Assembly (NCBI GenBank): GCA_020442165.1
Contig: JAGRKV010000083.1
Span: 1-48,762 of the forward strand
Direction of reading: 5' to 3'
Source of the DNA: Hyphomicrobiaceae bacterium
GTDB lineage: Bacteria; Pseudomonadota; Alphaproteobacteria; Rhizobiales; Hyphomicrobiaceae
Length of the DNA: 48,762 nucleotides
The notes below the pieces were generated by a model. That model was not told where the DNA came from and did no database searches. It was given only the letters and a program-made list of their open reading frames with translations. A program made the position numbers and the translations under genes. Each line of letters begins with the position of its first letter. The first letter of the stretch is position 1. Positions 34,102-43,686 of this stretch are shown here, one piece after another.

Positions 34102-36764
34102 AGATCAAGGCGCTTCGTGTCGCGGAACTGGGGACGTTTAGCGAGGGCGCCGCCGTCGAGGGGATGACGGGCGGACTGGACGTTCTCATCGGCCCAAATG
34201 AAGCAGGCAAGTCTACGCTGTTTCGCGCCATCGAGACGGTGTTCCTCAAATCCCATCGCATGACGGGACAGTCCGTTGCAGCCATGCTGCCACGCCGGGG
34301 CGGTCGATCGCCGTTGATCGAGGCGGACTTTGTGGCGCGGGACGGACTATGGCGCATCACCAAACGGTTCGGGCGAGCGCCGTCGGCGACGCTGCATGAT
34401 CTGGCGCGGGATCGCGAGGTGGCGTGCGGGCCGGACGCCGAAGATGCGCTAGCGGATCTGATCGGTACTTCGGATGCCGCATCGGGTGTGGGGCAGTTCG
34501 GTTTGTTGTGGGTGGGGCAGCAGAAGTCGCTCCTGGTCCCGACGCCCGATTACGATCAGGGCAAGCGGCGCACGACGGGGGATGCTGAGCGCACGACGCT
34601 GCGCAATGCCATCGCGCGGGAGGTCGATAGCGTTGCGGGCGGTGACGTAACGCGGCGCGTTGCGGCGCGAGTTGCTGCAGAACTGGCTGAATATCTCAGC
34701 CCAAAGCGTGAGACGCCGCTTGCGAGATCGCGGTATGCGGATGCGCTGGGGCGGCGTGATGCGATCAAGCGCCAGCTCGATGTGCTGCGGGCTGAAAAGG
34801 TGCGCGCAGAAGAGAGGCTGGCACTGCTCGCACAGCTGGTTGCGGAACGTGAAGCGGTGGCCTCCCACGTCGTTCTGGCCAAACGGGCAACAGATCTTCG
34901 CGATGCGAGCGATGTCGCAGAGCGTGCCGCATCAGCCGCGCGGGCGTTCGTGTTGCTCGCAGAGAAGGAGCAGCGCGCGCGACTTGAGTACCAGCAGTCG
35001 AACGAAAGGCTGCAGAAGTTTGCCGATGCGCTACTGGAGTCCCAGCAGATCGTCTCGCAGCAGGGCGCGCTGACCGAACAGTTGCCCAACCTTGCTGAGG
35101 TACGTCAGGCTGCGGCAGAGCGGCTTGAGGAATGCGACAACGAGCGATCGCGCCTCGAACGTGAGACCGATCGTCTTGATGAGCTGGAGCGTCGCGGCCG
35201 GCTTTTGGCGCAACTGGATCAGAGAGCGGCGGTATCAGCCCGCGTTGCAGAAATGCTCGCTCGGATCGATCAGTTGAGGACTGGGATTGCCGCCAATCGC
35301 GCGACGCCTGAACGGTTGCGGCGCCGGGAGGAGGCTGAGCGTCAACTTGCCCTGGCGCAATCGCGCGCGGCACTGCCCGCTGCCATCGACGTGGCATTCG
35401 AGTTGCTGCCTGAGGCTTCGGGCAAAGTGCGGCTGGATGATCGGGTGGTGTCAGCTGGCAACAGAATCCCGATCGGCGATGTCACAACGATCAGCATCGA
35501 AGGCGTTGGTGTGTTGCGCCTACTGCCGGCCGATGCTGAGGAACGGGCAGCGAGAAGGAGTGACGTCGAGCGCGCGCGCGGGTCTGTGCAATCCGTTGAG
35601 GCGGAGATCGGTGCTGAAGGTGTGGACGTGGCGGGACTTGCGCGGGATCGCGAGCGGCTCGTCAGCGAGTGCCGCATCCTGGAAGACAAGGTTACAGCCC
35701 TTGCGCCAGACGGCCATGCGACTGGCGCTCAAGAGGTGGAGCGGCTGCGCCGGGAGGTGTCGGAGATTGATGCGCGGGTAGGTGGGGACGAAAACACCAA
35801 CACCGAAAGTGTGGCGGAGTGTCGAGCTTTGCTTGGTGCGCGACTCAAGGAAGTTCGCCTGACGCGCGACAAGCTCTTCGCGGAGGTGACGTCGCACGAT
35901 CAAACAATCTCTGCTGGCCAATCGCGCATGAAGGAGCTTTCCGGCAGGCTTGAGAAAATCGGCTCGCTACTTGGGCCGCAGTCGGAGCGTGGGGCGGAGC
36001 GGGACAGGCTTGCGGGACTGCGCGACAAAGCGGCTGATGAGTTGAAACGGCTCACTCTGGAGCACGCGGCTTTGGCCGAGACGGCGCCAAGCGAGGAGAG
36101 ATTGCGGGAACTCCTGGCTGCCAAGAGTGCTGCCCAATCGGCTCTCGGAATGGCGGAGAGTGCGCGGTCGAGGCTGGATAAGGAAATCGCCAAGCTGGAG
36201 GGCGAGATCAAGGTTGCCGGTGAGGCGGAAATCGAGCCGGAACTTGCTCGCGTGACGGAGGACCTGGCTGCTGGCGAACATGAGATTGCTGGCTACGAAA
36301 ACGAAATCGCGGCACTCAAATTGTTGCGGCAAACGCTGGCGGAGGTCGAAGCTTGCAACCGCATGCGCTTTCTTGCGCCGGTCATGCGTCGCCTCGCGCC
36401 ATATCTGGTGGAGGTGTTTCCTGAAGCGCAACCGGTCTTCGCGGAAGGATTTCAGCTTGAGGCGCTGGAGCGCGAAGGTGAGGCGCTGCCCATCGATATG
36501 TTGAGCGACGGCACGCGGGAGCAATTGGCAATCCTGGTGAGGCTGGGGTTCGGGCACCTTCTGGCCGAGACGGGGACGACGGTGCCCGTCATCCTCGACG
36601 ATGCGCTTGTCTATTCGGACGACAACCGGATCGTGCGCATGTTCCGCGTGCTGGAAGCAGCATCGGCGCAGCATCAGGTCCTGGTGTTCACTTGCCGTGC
36701 CGCAACATTCGAGCCGCTTGGCGGACAACGCCTTGCGGTGACGCCATGGGCGCCACCGCGATGA
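34098..36764 (+). CDS. SbcC/YhaN-like AAA ATPase with long coiled coil
   Basis: An 888-residue SMC-like ATPase. Walker A is GPNEAGKST at residues 32-40. The long middle part (about 190-720) is rich in Ala, Arg, Glu and Leu heptads and forms a coiled coil, with a short beta-rich insert around 440-480 (RIPIGDVTTISIEGVGVL). The C-terminal head has a signature-like LSDGTREQLAILVRLGF and Walker B VPVILDDALVYSDDNR. It partners the SbcD-like nuclease, by family analogy in end processing or repair of DNA. The start overlaps the nuclease stop by four bases. Unlike SbcC, I see no zinc-hook CxxC in the middle, which is usual for YhaN. Confidence 0.92.
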   Translation: MKIKALRVAELGTFSEGAAVEGMTGGLDVLIGPNEAGKSTLFRAIETVFLKSHRMTGQSVAAMLPRRGGRSPLIEADFVARDGLWRITKRFGRAPSATLHDLARDREVACGPDAEDALADLIGTSDAASGVGQFGLLWVGQQKSLLVPTPDYDQGKRRTTGDAERTTLRNAIAREVDSVAGGDVTRRVAARVAAELAEYLSPKRETPLARSRYADALGRRDAIKRQLDVLRAEKVRAEERLALLAQLVAEREAVASHVVLAKRATDLRDASDVAERAASAARAFVLLAEKEQRARLEYQQSNERLQKFADALLESQQIVSQQGALTEQLPNLAEVRQAAAERLEECDNERSRLERETDRLDELERRGRLLAQLDQRAAVSARVAEMLARIDQLRTGIAANRATPERLRRREEAERQLALAQSRAALPAAIDVAFELLPEASGKVRLDDRVVSAGNRIPIGDVTTISIEGVGVLRLLPADAEERAARRSDVERARGSVQSVEAEIGAEGVDVAGLARDRERLVSECRILEDKVTALAPDGHATGAQEVERLRREVSEIDARVGGDENTNTESVAECRALLGARLKEVRLTRDKLFAEVTSHDQTISAGQSRMKELSGRLEKIGSLLGPQSERGAERDRLAGLRDKAADELKRLTLEHAALAETAPSEERLRELLAAKSAAQSALGMAESARSRLDKEIAKLEGEIKVAGEAEIEPELARVTEDLAAGEHEIAGYENEIAALKLLRQTLAEVEACNRMRFLAPVMRRLAPYLVEVFPEAQPVFAEGFQLEALEREGEALPIDMLSDGTREQLAILVRLGFGHLLAETGTTVPVILDDALVYSDDNRIVRMFRVLEAASAQHQVLVFTCRAATFEPLGGQRLAVTPWAPPR

Positions 36765-36825
36765 TTATGTAGGCATTGTCTGGCTGAGCGAGATTCGGCC
36801 CTGGTCCCCTTACAGGCTGCCGCGA

Positions 36826-37374
36826 TCAGCTGCCTGATTGCTCTAGGGGAGGCGGTGTGTGTTCTGCGGCCGGCGCTTGATAGGCCGAAGCAGGCGCGGC
36901 GGGCGCTACAGCTCCGGCCATTGGGTCGTCGCTGCGCCGAGATTTGCCTTCGAAATACGCGCCCTGCTCGATGGCAAGCGACTGATGGTAGATGTCGCCC
37001 TCAACGCGGCTCGACGACTGGAGCATGACGCGGCGCGATCGTATCGAGCCCATGACCTGCCCGCGGATTACGGCTTCTTCAGCGGTTATGGTGCCGGTAA
37101 TGCGGGCGCGTTCGCCGACGATGAGATTGGTGGCGCGGATATCGCCCTGCACTTCGCCATCGACCTGCATTTCGCCCTTGGAAAAGAGGTTGCCGGTGAT
37201 GATGAGATCGGGGCCGATGACCGAAGGAGCGGAACGCTCGTTATTGGCGCGCAGTGGCGGTGCTGCCGGACGCTGTGGCATGGAGCCGGGCATCGAAGTT
37301 ATGCTGCTGGGTGAACCTGCAGGTGTCGTTGGTTTGGCAGCGTCGGGTTCGGAACGCTTGAAGTTCGGCAACAT
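36826..37374 (-). CDS. Bactofilin
   Basis: A 182-residue cytoskeletal protein. The bactofilin (DUF583) core spans residues about 52-145, with the repeated beta-helix strand pattern SVIGPDLIITGNLFSKGEMQ, VDGEVQGDIRATNLIVGERA, RITGTITAEEAVIRGQVMGS and VEGDIYHQSLAIEQGAYFEG. Pro/Ala-rich tails on both sides are typical. Bactofilins polymerise without nucleotides and organise cell shape, stalks or division sites. The ATG at 37374 is preferred over an upstream ATG at 37482 because GGAGG lies eleven bases before it and the conserved tail starts there. It stands alone, without the M23 peptidase gene often found beside it. Confidence 0.92.
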   Translation of the reverse strand: MLPNFKRSEPDAAKPTTPAGSPSSITSMPGSMPQRPAAPPLRANNERSAPSVIGPDLIITGNLFSKGEMQVDGEVQGDIRATNLIVGERARITGTITAEEAVIRGQVMGSIRSRRVMLQSSSRVEGDIYHQSLAIEQGAYFEGKSRRSDDPMAGAVAPAAPASAYQAPAAEHTPPPLEQSGS

Positions 37375-37735
37375 GACTGAGACTTCCTCCGCATCACGCT
37401 TGAAATGAGAGCTGAACGCAACGGGCCGCAAGAGATTATTCCGGCCTTGCCACGGCGCCGGACATTGCATCGGCTCGAGCACAACTATTATTCAAATTCA
37501 GGCTAGCCTGCTCCACATCTCCATCTAGTAGCATGGTGGCATATCTGCGTCATTCCCGTCGCGCTGCCGCCGCAAATTTTGCGGTCGATAGTGGCAGGGA
37601 TGCGGGTTGCCGGTTGCTCCGGCGTCGGCCACTGCATGACGAATGAGAATTTGTCTGTGCGGCGACGTTTGTCGCGTGCCTGGATCGTCCGTACTGCATC
37701 TATGCCTTGGCATCGCGCGGTGCTGTTGAATCCGG
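37375..37735 (-). other. Intergenic region upstream of bactofilin
   Basis: About 360 bases between the bactofilin start and the peroxiredoxin stop, both minus strand. It holds a 15-base inverted repeat, CCGCAAATTTTGCGG (37570-37584), with seven-base arms around a central T. The stretch 37475-37515 is AT-richer and probably includes the bactofilin promoter. No coding region was accepted. Confidence 0.5.
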
Positions 37736-38203
37736 TCAGGATGTCAACGTCTTGACAGCTTCGAGAACCGCGTCTGCGTGGCCGGGGACCTTGACCTTGC
37801 GCCAGACATTGGTGATGCGGCCCTTGGCATCGATCAGGAACGTGGCACGCTCGACACCCATGTACTTGCGTCCGTACATAGATTTCTCGACCCAGACGCC
37901 ATAGGCCTGCACGACGGCTTTTTCCTCATCGGCGGCCAGCATCACGTTCAGCTCGTGTTTAGTGCGGAACTTTGCGTGCGAGGCCAGACTGTCGGGGGAA
38001 ATGCCTATGACGTGGGCGCCTCTTTCGGCGAACCTGGGTGCCAGCGCGGTGAAGTCGCGGGCCTCGGCAGTGCAACCCGACGTATCGTCTTTTGGGTAGA
38101 AGTAAAGAACGACGGGGGAACCTTTCAATTTGGAGAGATGAACCATTCCTCCGGGTTCCGCGGGGAGCTTGAAATCGGGTGCGCGATCACCAGCTTCTGG
38201 CAT
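37736..38203 (-). CDS. bcp: Peroxiredoxin, Bcp/PrxQ type
   Basis: A 155-residue thiol peroxidase. The peroxidatic motif is PKDDTSGCTAEARDF, with Ser where TPGC is more usual, and the family pattern VVLYFYPKDDTS precedes it. ERATFLIDAKGRI follows in the second half. The second cysteine found five residues after the peroxidatic Cys in many PrxQ proteins is absent (CTAEARDF), so it should work by a one-Cys mechanism with an external thiol. It reduces hydrogen peroxide and organic hydroperoxides. The ATG at 38203 is preferred to the one at 38242, which would add a basic stretch. It diverges from the AsmA-like gene. Confidence 0.94.
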   Translation of the reverse strand: MPEAGDRAPDFKLPAEPGGMVHLSKLKGSPVVLYFYPKDDTSGCTAEARDFTALAPRFAERGAHVIGISPDSLASHAKFRTKHELNVMLAADEEKAVVQAYGVWVEKSMYGRKYMGVERATFLIDAKGRITNVWRKVKVPGHADAVLEAVKTLTS

Positions 38204-38423
38204 GGAGGATGTGCCTTTCTTTCGTCGTTTTTTGGGCTGCACATCGCCGCAGTGCAGCAGTGACTCTCGCGTCGCAATGTGGAGTAGTGGGCCCAGCCCC
38301 AGGGGGAGCTTGTTGGGCCTGGCGATAATTGTCGTAAGGCGCCGTGGCGCCGACCTTCAGGTAACTCGCCATGCAGGCTGCCGCAAGTCGCGGTTCCAAT
38401 AAATCGTAGCTGCGCGTAAGGCC

Positions 38424-41400
38424 ATGGTAAGGCCACTTCGTGTTTGTTCAGGCGTAGAGCGTGGACGAACTTCAACGGATGTTTCGCAACCTGGCGAACG
38501 TGAGCTGGAGACGGGGCGGTGCGGTTTCAGAGGTGGACCTTTGCGCCATAACAATGCCGGACATCCAGCGCCACACGGGGGAAGGCGCACACAGCGCAGG
38601 CAGAACGCGCCAGTTCCCGAGGTGGCGGCGATCCACACTGCGCCGGCGCACGCAACACGCGGACGCCGGGTGCTCAGGCATGCGGGTCGCGGCGCACGTT
38701 TTTTTGTGTTGGCGCTGGTTCCCTTCATCGTTCTGACGGTTCTGGCCCTTGGACTCGCCTATGTGCGCCTTACGCATGGTCCCATCTCGCTGTCATTCCT
38801 GGTGTCGCCGATCGAGCGCAGCATCAATGCGGTGGTCGTTGGATACGTGGCCCAGGTCGAGGATGCCATCGTCCGGCTGACTGACGACAAGCGGCTCGAG
38901 TTCAGATTGAAGAACGTGAGGTTTGCCGAGCCCGATGGTGATCTCGTTGCATCTTCACCGCTCGCATCGATCGAAATCAGCCGCAAGGGTTTGCTGCAGG
39001 GCCGCTTGCTGCCCTCGCGCGTGGAACTGATCCGCCCTGAGCTGTTCTTGACCTACACGCCGGGCAAGGGGCTGGGCTTGAGCTTTTCTGCCCCAGTCGC
39101 GACGGTGGAGGACGGCGGGAAAGATGCTGTTGCCAAACCAAAGGTCGAGGTGCCGCCATTGCCGGTGGGGGCAGGCGGAGAGCACGGCGAGGCACGCGAA
39201 GTCGCGCTGCTGAAAAAGATCGATTTCGGGCAGCTTTTGATGCGGGCGACATCGGAGACACGAGATCCGGACCGTGCGGCCTCCTTCCTGCGCGAGTTTG
39301 GCGTGATTGATGCCGTTCTGCATGTCGAGAGCCAGGGACATCGCACGACGTGGCAGCTTCCTGAAGCCGGTATAGACCTGGACAACCGCAATTCGCACTC
39401 GATCATCTCTGGGCGTGCGCGTGTCGCTTCGGGCATAAATTCGTGGCGGATGGCGTTCCACATCGAGGACGAGAACGGGCGACAGACGCTGCGAACATCG
39501 GTACGCGATCTTGTGCCGTCCCTGCTGTTCGGGCCTGATCCGGCTGGCTCGCTGCTGTCATATATCGATTTGCCCGTGGGCGCGGACATCACTTTGGCGC
39601 TGACACAGAATGGCGACGTGCAGAACGCTGCATTCGATATCGGTCTGGGGCGCGGCAATATCCTGCTGCGTGACGATCGCGGCAAGATTGATCCGATGCC
39701 GTTCGAAGCGGGCAGGGTCAAGCTGGACTACGATCCATCCGCCGGGCTCGTCGCGATCGCGCCATCGACAGTTCATGCCGCAGACATGGCCATGACCTTC
39801 AAGGGTACTGTCAAGCGGCAGGCCGATGCCGGAACGGTCCAATGGCTCTTCGATCTCAGTTCCAATGAAGGGGTGCTGGGCGGGAGTGGGCCTGGCGTCG
39901 TTCCCCAGGCGCTGAAGCAATTCGCGGCGCATGGCCGCTACGACACGGATCGCAATGTCGTGGTGGTGGAATCGACTCAGGTCGAGGCAGCTGATGCGCG
40001 CCTGTCTGCAAACGCGGAGATCAGCCTTGTTGCGGACCGGCCTGGTGCGCGCGTGCAGATGACGACATCGCCGATGGATATAGCTACGCTCAAGGCGGCG
40101 TGGCCGGCTGGCATTGCCGGCAAGTCGCGGACTTGGGTTGCGGCCAACGTACTCAGCGGTACGGTCAAGAAATTCGAATTCCGCCGCGAGAGCGGCATTT
40201 ATGCCGCCGAGGGCGCGGGCCCCCAGGGCGTGCGTTCATCGCTTGTCGTCGAGGCCGACAACGGAGCCTTCCTGCCGGCGCCCTCGTTGTCGCCCGTTTC
40301 GTTTCCCCGCGCTCTCCTCACCTTGGAAAACCATCGCTTGGAGATCAGCACGCCGGATGCCGAGATGGGATTGGGCTCGGGCAAGTCGATCAAGCTGAAA
40401 GGCGGGCATTTCGTCAGCGAAGACGTGATCGCCTTGCCCCCCGTCGCGAATGTATCGTTCAAGGCGCAGATGGATGCCATGGCGGCGATTGAGCTTCTGC
40501 GTCAGCCGCCGTTCTCGATGCTGAATGACAAGTCGCTACAACTGAAAAATGCGGATGGGAAGATCGACTCGCAATTGGAACTTACCGTTCCTTTGGGGGA
40601 AGAACTGGGCGTTGGCGGTGTGCAGGTAGCAGGCAAGGCGAAACTGACCGAGGGGCGCATTCAGAAGCTCGCCGGCGAATACGATGTCCAAGGTGCTTCG
40701 GTGGCCGTGGACTTCAACAACGGCGCGGTAGAGGCCAAGGGCGAGGCGATCGTGCGTGGCGTGCTGGCGCGAATTTCATGGCAGCATATCTTCAACGCTG
40801 CACCAGAGCGGCAGCCGCCGCTGCGGATAACGGCGACACTCGACAATACCGACCGTCGCCAGCTTGGGTTGGATGTCGATCAGCTCGTTCAGGGTGTGGT
40901 CCCGGTAGATATTCAGGCGATGCCAGCAAGCGGGTCGGGCGAGAGGAAACTGCACGTTCGCGCCGATCTCACCAATGCGGAATTGAACCTATCTGACCTC
41001 TCATGGAACAAGCCTTCGGGCCGGAATGCATTCGCCGAGTTCGATATTGCCACGCTCGCAGATGGTCGTCACGAATTGCAGAACTTCAGGGTCGCGGGCG
41101 ATAACATTGCTGTCGAAGGCTGGGTCGCACTCGATGCCAGCCGCAAGCTGCGCGAATTCTATTTTCCGGATTTCTCGCTCAACGTCGTCACGAGCCTCAA
41201 GCTGCAGGGCACGCTGCGCAAAGACAACGTCTGGGAGATCAAGGCGCGCGGATCTACGTTTGATGGCAAGGACTTCTTCCGTTCGCTGTTCACGCTGGGG
41301 CGCGCGAACGAGGATGCAGGCTCAGCCAAGAAGGGTGGCGGCGTCGACCTTGATGCGCAGATCGACAACGTGCTGGGCTTTTCCGAATTGTCCTTGCGCG

Positions 41401-42272
41401 GGGTGAAAGTGAAGCTTCAAAGCCGGGATGGCAGACTTTCAGCACTTGATGCGCGCGGCACTCTTGATGGCGGGGCGGCACTCGCGGTGGTGCTCGACCA
41501 CGACAAGCAGGGCCAGCGGCGCATCCGAGCAGATTCGACCGATGCGGGGCGGACTTTCAAGCTCGTTGGATTCTACCCCAACATGCAGAAGGGTCGCGTC
41601 CGTCTGGAGATGAATGCCGACGGCACGGGCGCCGCAGACAAGACGGGTACGTTATGGGTCGAGGATTTCCAGGTGCTGGGCGATCCAGTCATTTCGGAAG
41701 TTGTATCGAGCGGAGTCGATGACGGCCGGCCGAAGATCAGCGGCCGCAAGAAGGTCGTACGCGAGGTCTTCGAGTTCGACGTGATGCGGGTGCCGTTTTC
41801 ACTTGGGCACGGCCAGTTCGTGATGGACGATGCCTACATGCGGGGGCCGCTGCTAGGCGCGACGATCCGCGGAAAAGTCGATTTCAAATCGGCGCAGGTC
41901 AATATCGGCGGCACCTACATTCCGCTGCAGGGGCTGAACAATGCATTCGGACAGATTCCCGTGCTCGGTCAGATCCTTTCAGGACCACGCGGCGAAGGCA
42001 TCTTCGGCATAACCTTCGCCATTCAGGGGGCGATGGCGAACCCGCAGGTGATCGTCAATCCATTATCGTTGGTGGCACCTGGAATCTTCCGCGAGGTGTT
42101 CCAGATGACGAACCCCTCGCCCAAGGTGCAGCCCCGCAAGATCGAATTGAAAAGGCAGCGCCGGAGCATCGGCACATCGGACGAGCCGACTGTCAAAAAG
42201 GGTGGCGGCGGCTCGTCGGGCGGTTCGGGTGCAACGATCGACGGGTGGTCGTCGGATACCAAGAGACGTTGA
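38424..42272 (+). CDS. AsmA/YhdP-like large envelope protein
   Basis: A 1282-residue protein. A single membrane helix lies at about residues 92-114 (FFVLALVPFIVLTVLALGLA), with an 80-residue basic N-terminal part before it. The rest is a long periplasmic beta-rich structure of the DUF3971/AsmA type, with many strands and repeats. The C-terminal part includes IRGKVDFKSAQVNIGGTYIP, LQGLNNAFGQIPVLGQILSG and GIFGITFAIQG, characteristic of the AsmA_2 C-terminus. Such proteins bridge inner and outer membranes and are implicated in moving phospholipids. The tail is Lys/Ser/Gly-rich. The start at 38424 is the first in frame and follows TAAGG; a start nearer the helix is possible. Confidence 0.9.
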   Translation: MVRPLRVCSGVERGRTSTDVSQPGERELETGRCGFRGGPLRHNNAGHPAPHGGRRTQRRQNAPVPEVAAIHTAPAHATRGRRVLRHAGRGARFFVLALVPFIVLTVLALGLAYVRLTHGPISLSFLVSPIERSINAVVVGYVAQVEDAIVRLTDDKRLEFRLKNVRFAEPDGDLVASSPLASIEISRKGLLQGRLLPSRVELIRPELFLTYTPGKGLGLSFSAPVATVEDGGKDAVAKPKVEVPPLPVGAGGEHGEAREVALLKKIDFGQLLMRATSETRDPDRAASFLREFGVIDAVLHVESQGHRTTWQLPEAGIDLDNRNSHSIISGRARVASGINSWRMAFHIEDENGRQTLRTSVRDLVPSLLFGPDPAGSLLSYIDLPVGADITLALTQNGDVQNAAFDIGLGRGNILLRDDRGKIDPMPFEAGRVKLDYDPSAGLVAIAPSTVHAADMAMTFKGTVKRQADAGTVQWLFDLSSNEGVLGGSGPGVVPQALKQFAAHGRYDTDRNVVVVESTQVEAADARLSANAEISLVADRPGARVQMTTSPMDIATLKAAWPAGIAGKSRTWVAANVLSGTVKKFEFRRESGIYAAEGAGPQGVRSSLVVEADNGAFLPAPSLSPVSFPRALLTLENHRLEISTPDAEMGLGSGKSIKLKGGHFVSEDVIALPPVANVSFKAQMDAMAAIELLRQPPFSMLNDKSLQLKNADGKIDSQLELTVPLGEELGVGGVQVAGKAKLTEGRIQKLAGEYDVQGASVAVDFNNGAVEAKGEAIVRGVLARISWQHIFNAAPERQPPLRITATLDNTDRRQLGLDVDQLVQGVVPVDIQAMPASGSGERKLHVRADLTNAELNLSDLSWNKPSGRNAFAEFDIATLADGRHELQNFRVAGDNIAVEGWVALDASRKLREFYFPDFSLNVVTSLKLQGTLRKDNVWEIKARGSTFDGKDFFRSLFTLGRANEDAGSAKKGGGVDLDAQIDNVLGFSELSLRGVKVKLQSRDGRLSALDARGTLDGGAALAVVLDHDKQGQRRIRADSTDAGRTFKLVGFYPNMQKGRVRLEMNADGTGAADKTGTLWVEDFQVLGDPVISEVVSSGVDDGRPKISGRKKVVREVFEFDVMRVPFSLGHGQFVMDDAYMRGPLLGATIRGKVDFKSAQVNIGGTYIPLQGLNNAFGQIPVLGQILSGPRGEGIFGITFAIQGAMANPQVIVNPLSLVAPGIFREVFQMTNPSPKVQPRKIELKRQRRSIGTSDEPTVKKGGGGSSGGSGATIDGWSSDTKRR

Positions 42273-42347
42273 GTGCAGGTTATGCCAGCCATCCCGTTTG
42301 GGATAGCTGGAGGCGATGTGCAGCTGGCTTGTTGCCGGGCTGTCTGC

Positions 42348-43604
42348 TCATACAGGTTTCAGCAGAACGTGCTTTTTCTTGCCGAGCGAAAGCTTGATGA
42401 TGCCGTCTCCGGTGAGGTTCGCTTCGGTCAACGTCAGCTTGTCGTCCTTCACTGTCTCATCATTGATCTTCACGCCGCCGCCCTGAATCTGGCGGCGCGC
42501 CTCGGAGTTCGACTTGACGAGACCGGCGGTGACGAAAGCGCCAAGCACGCCGATGCCTGCGCCGAGATCACTCTTGGCAATCTCTACGGTGGGCAGGTCG
42601 GCTGAAAGCTGTCCCGCCTCGAACGTCTTGCGCGCGGTCTCCGCGGCAGCATCGGCTTTCTGGCGGCCATGCATGAGTGCCGTTGCTTCGGTTGCGAGCA
42701 CTTTCTTCGCTTCGTTGATCTCGGCGCCTTCAAGCGCTGCAAGCCGGGCGACCTCGTCCATGGGCAGCATGGTGAAGAGCTTGAGGAAGCGTGTGACGTC
42801 GGCATCCTCGGTATTGCGCCAGTATTGCCAGTAGTCATAGGCCGATAGCTGCGCCTCGTTGAGCCAGACAGCGCCGGCCGCCGTCTTTCCCATCTTGGCG
42901 CCTGACGCCGTGGTGAGCAGCGGGCACGTCAAGGCGAAGAGCTGCGGCGTGCCCATGCGGCGGCCGAGATCGATGCCGGTGACGATATTGCCCCATTGGT
43001 CCGAGCCACCCATCTGCAAGTTGCAGCCGTAGCGGCGGCTGAGTTCCACGAAGTCGTAGGCCTGCAGCAGCATGTAGTTGAACTCGATGAAAGACAGCTC
43101 CTGTTCGCGTTCCAGGCGCAGCTTGGCTGAATCCATCGTGAGCATGCGGTTGACCGAAAAGTGACGGCCGACATCGCGCAGAAACTCGATGTAGTTCAAT
43201 GGTGCCAGCCACTCGGCGTTGTCGACCATGGTGGCGTCGTGCTTGGCGGTGCCGAAGCCGATCAGTTTGGCGAAGACCTGCTGCATGCCGCGCTTGTTGC
43301 TCTCGATCTCGTCGATGGAGCGCATCTGGCGGGTCTCGTCCTTGCCGGAGGGATCGCCGACGCGGGTGGTGCCGCCACCCATCAGCACGATTGGCTTTCC
43401 AGCGCCGGTCTTCTGCAGCCAGGTCAGCATCATGATGGAGAGAAGCGATCCAACGTGCAGCGAGGGGGCGGTGCAGTCATATCCGACATAGGTGATGAGA
43501 TCGCCCTTGGCCGCCAGCGCATCAACGCCAGCTTCATCGGAGCATTGGTGGATGAAGCCGCGCTCGGCCATCACATTGAGGAAATCGGACTTGTAGCTCG
43601 TCAT
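42348..43604 (-). CDS. tyrS: Tyrosyl-tRNA synthetase
   Basis: A 418-residue enzyme that attaches tyrosine to tRNA-Tyr. The class-I signature HIGH is present as LHVGSLLSIMML (HVGS) and the KMSKS loop as KMGKT in TASGAKMGKTAAGAVWL. The tyrosine-binding stretch YMLLQAYDFVELSRRYGCNL and QMGGSDQWGNIVTGIDLGRR are intact. The C-terminus is an S4-like RNA-binding domain (ARRQIQGGGVKINDETV). The ATG at 43604, followed by TSYKSDFLNVMAERGFIHQC, is the conserved start; the frame open to 43820 reads into anmK. It diverges from anmK with 82 bases between starts. Confidence 0.97.
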   Translation of the reverse strand: MTSYKSDFLNVMAERGFIHQCSDEAGVDALAAKGDLITYVGYDCTAPSLHVGSLLSIMMLTWLQKTGAGKPIVLMGGGTTRVGDPSGKDETRQMRSIDEIESNKRGMQQVFAKLIGFGTAKHDATMVDNAEWLAPLNYIEFLRDVGRHFSVNRMLTMDSAKLRLEREQELSFIEFNYMLLQAYDFVELSRRYGCNLQMGGSDQWGNIVTGIDLGRRMGTPQLFALTCPLLTTASGAKMGKTAAGAVWLNEAQLSAYDYWQYWRNTEDADVTRFLKLFTMLPMDEVARLAALEGAEINEAKKVLATEATALMHGRQKADAAAETARKTFEAGQLSADLPTVEIAKSDLGAGIGVLGAFVTAGLVKSNSEARRQIQGGGVKINDETVKDDKLTLTEANLTGDGIIKLSLGKKKHVLLKPV

Positions 43605-43686
43605 GACGTCTCGCTTGTTGCGGTCGTATGGATTATGGCGGACGCGGCGTTTGTGCTGGTGTAGGGTCGCCGGATGGGGCGGCACC

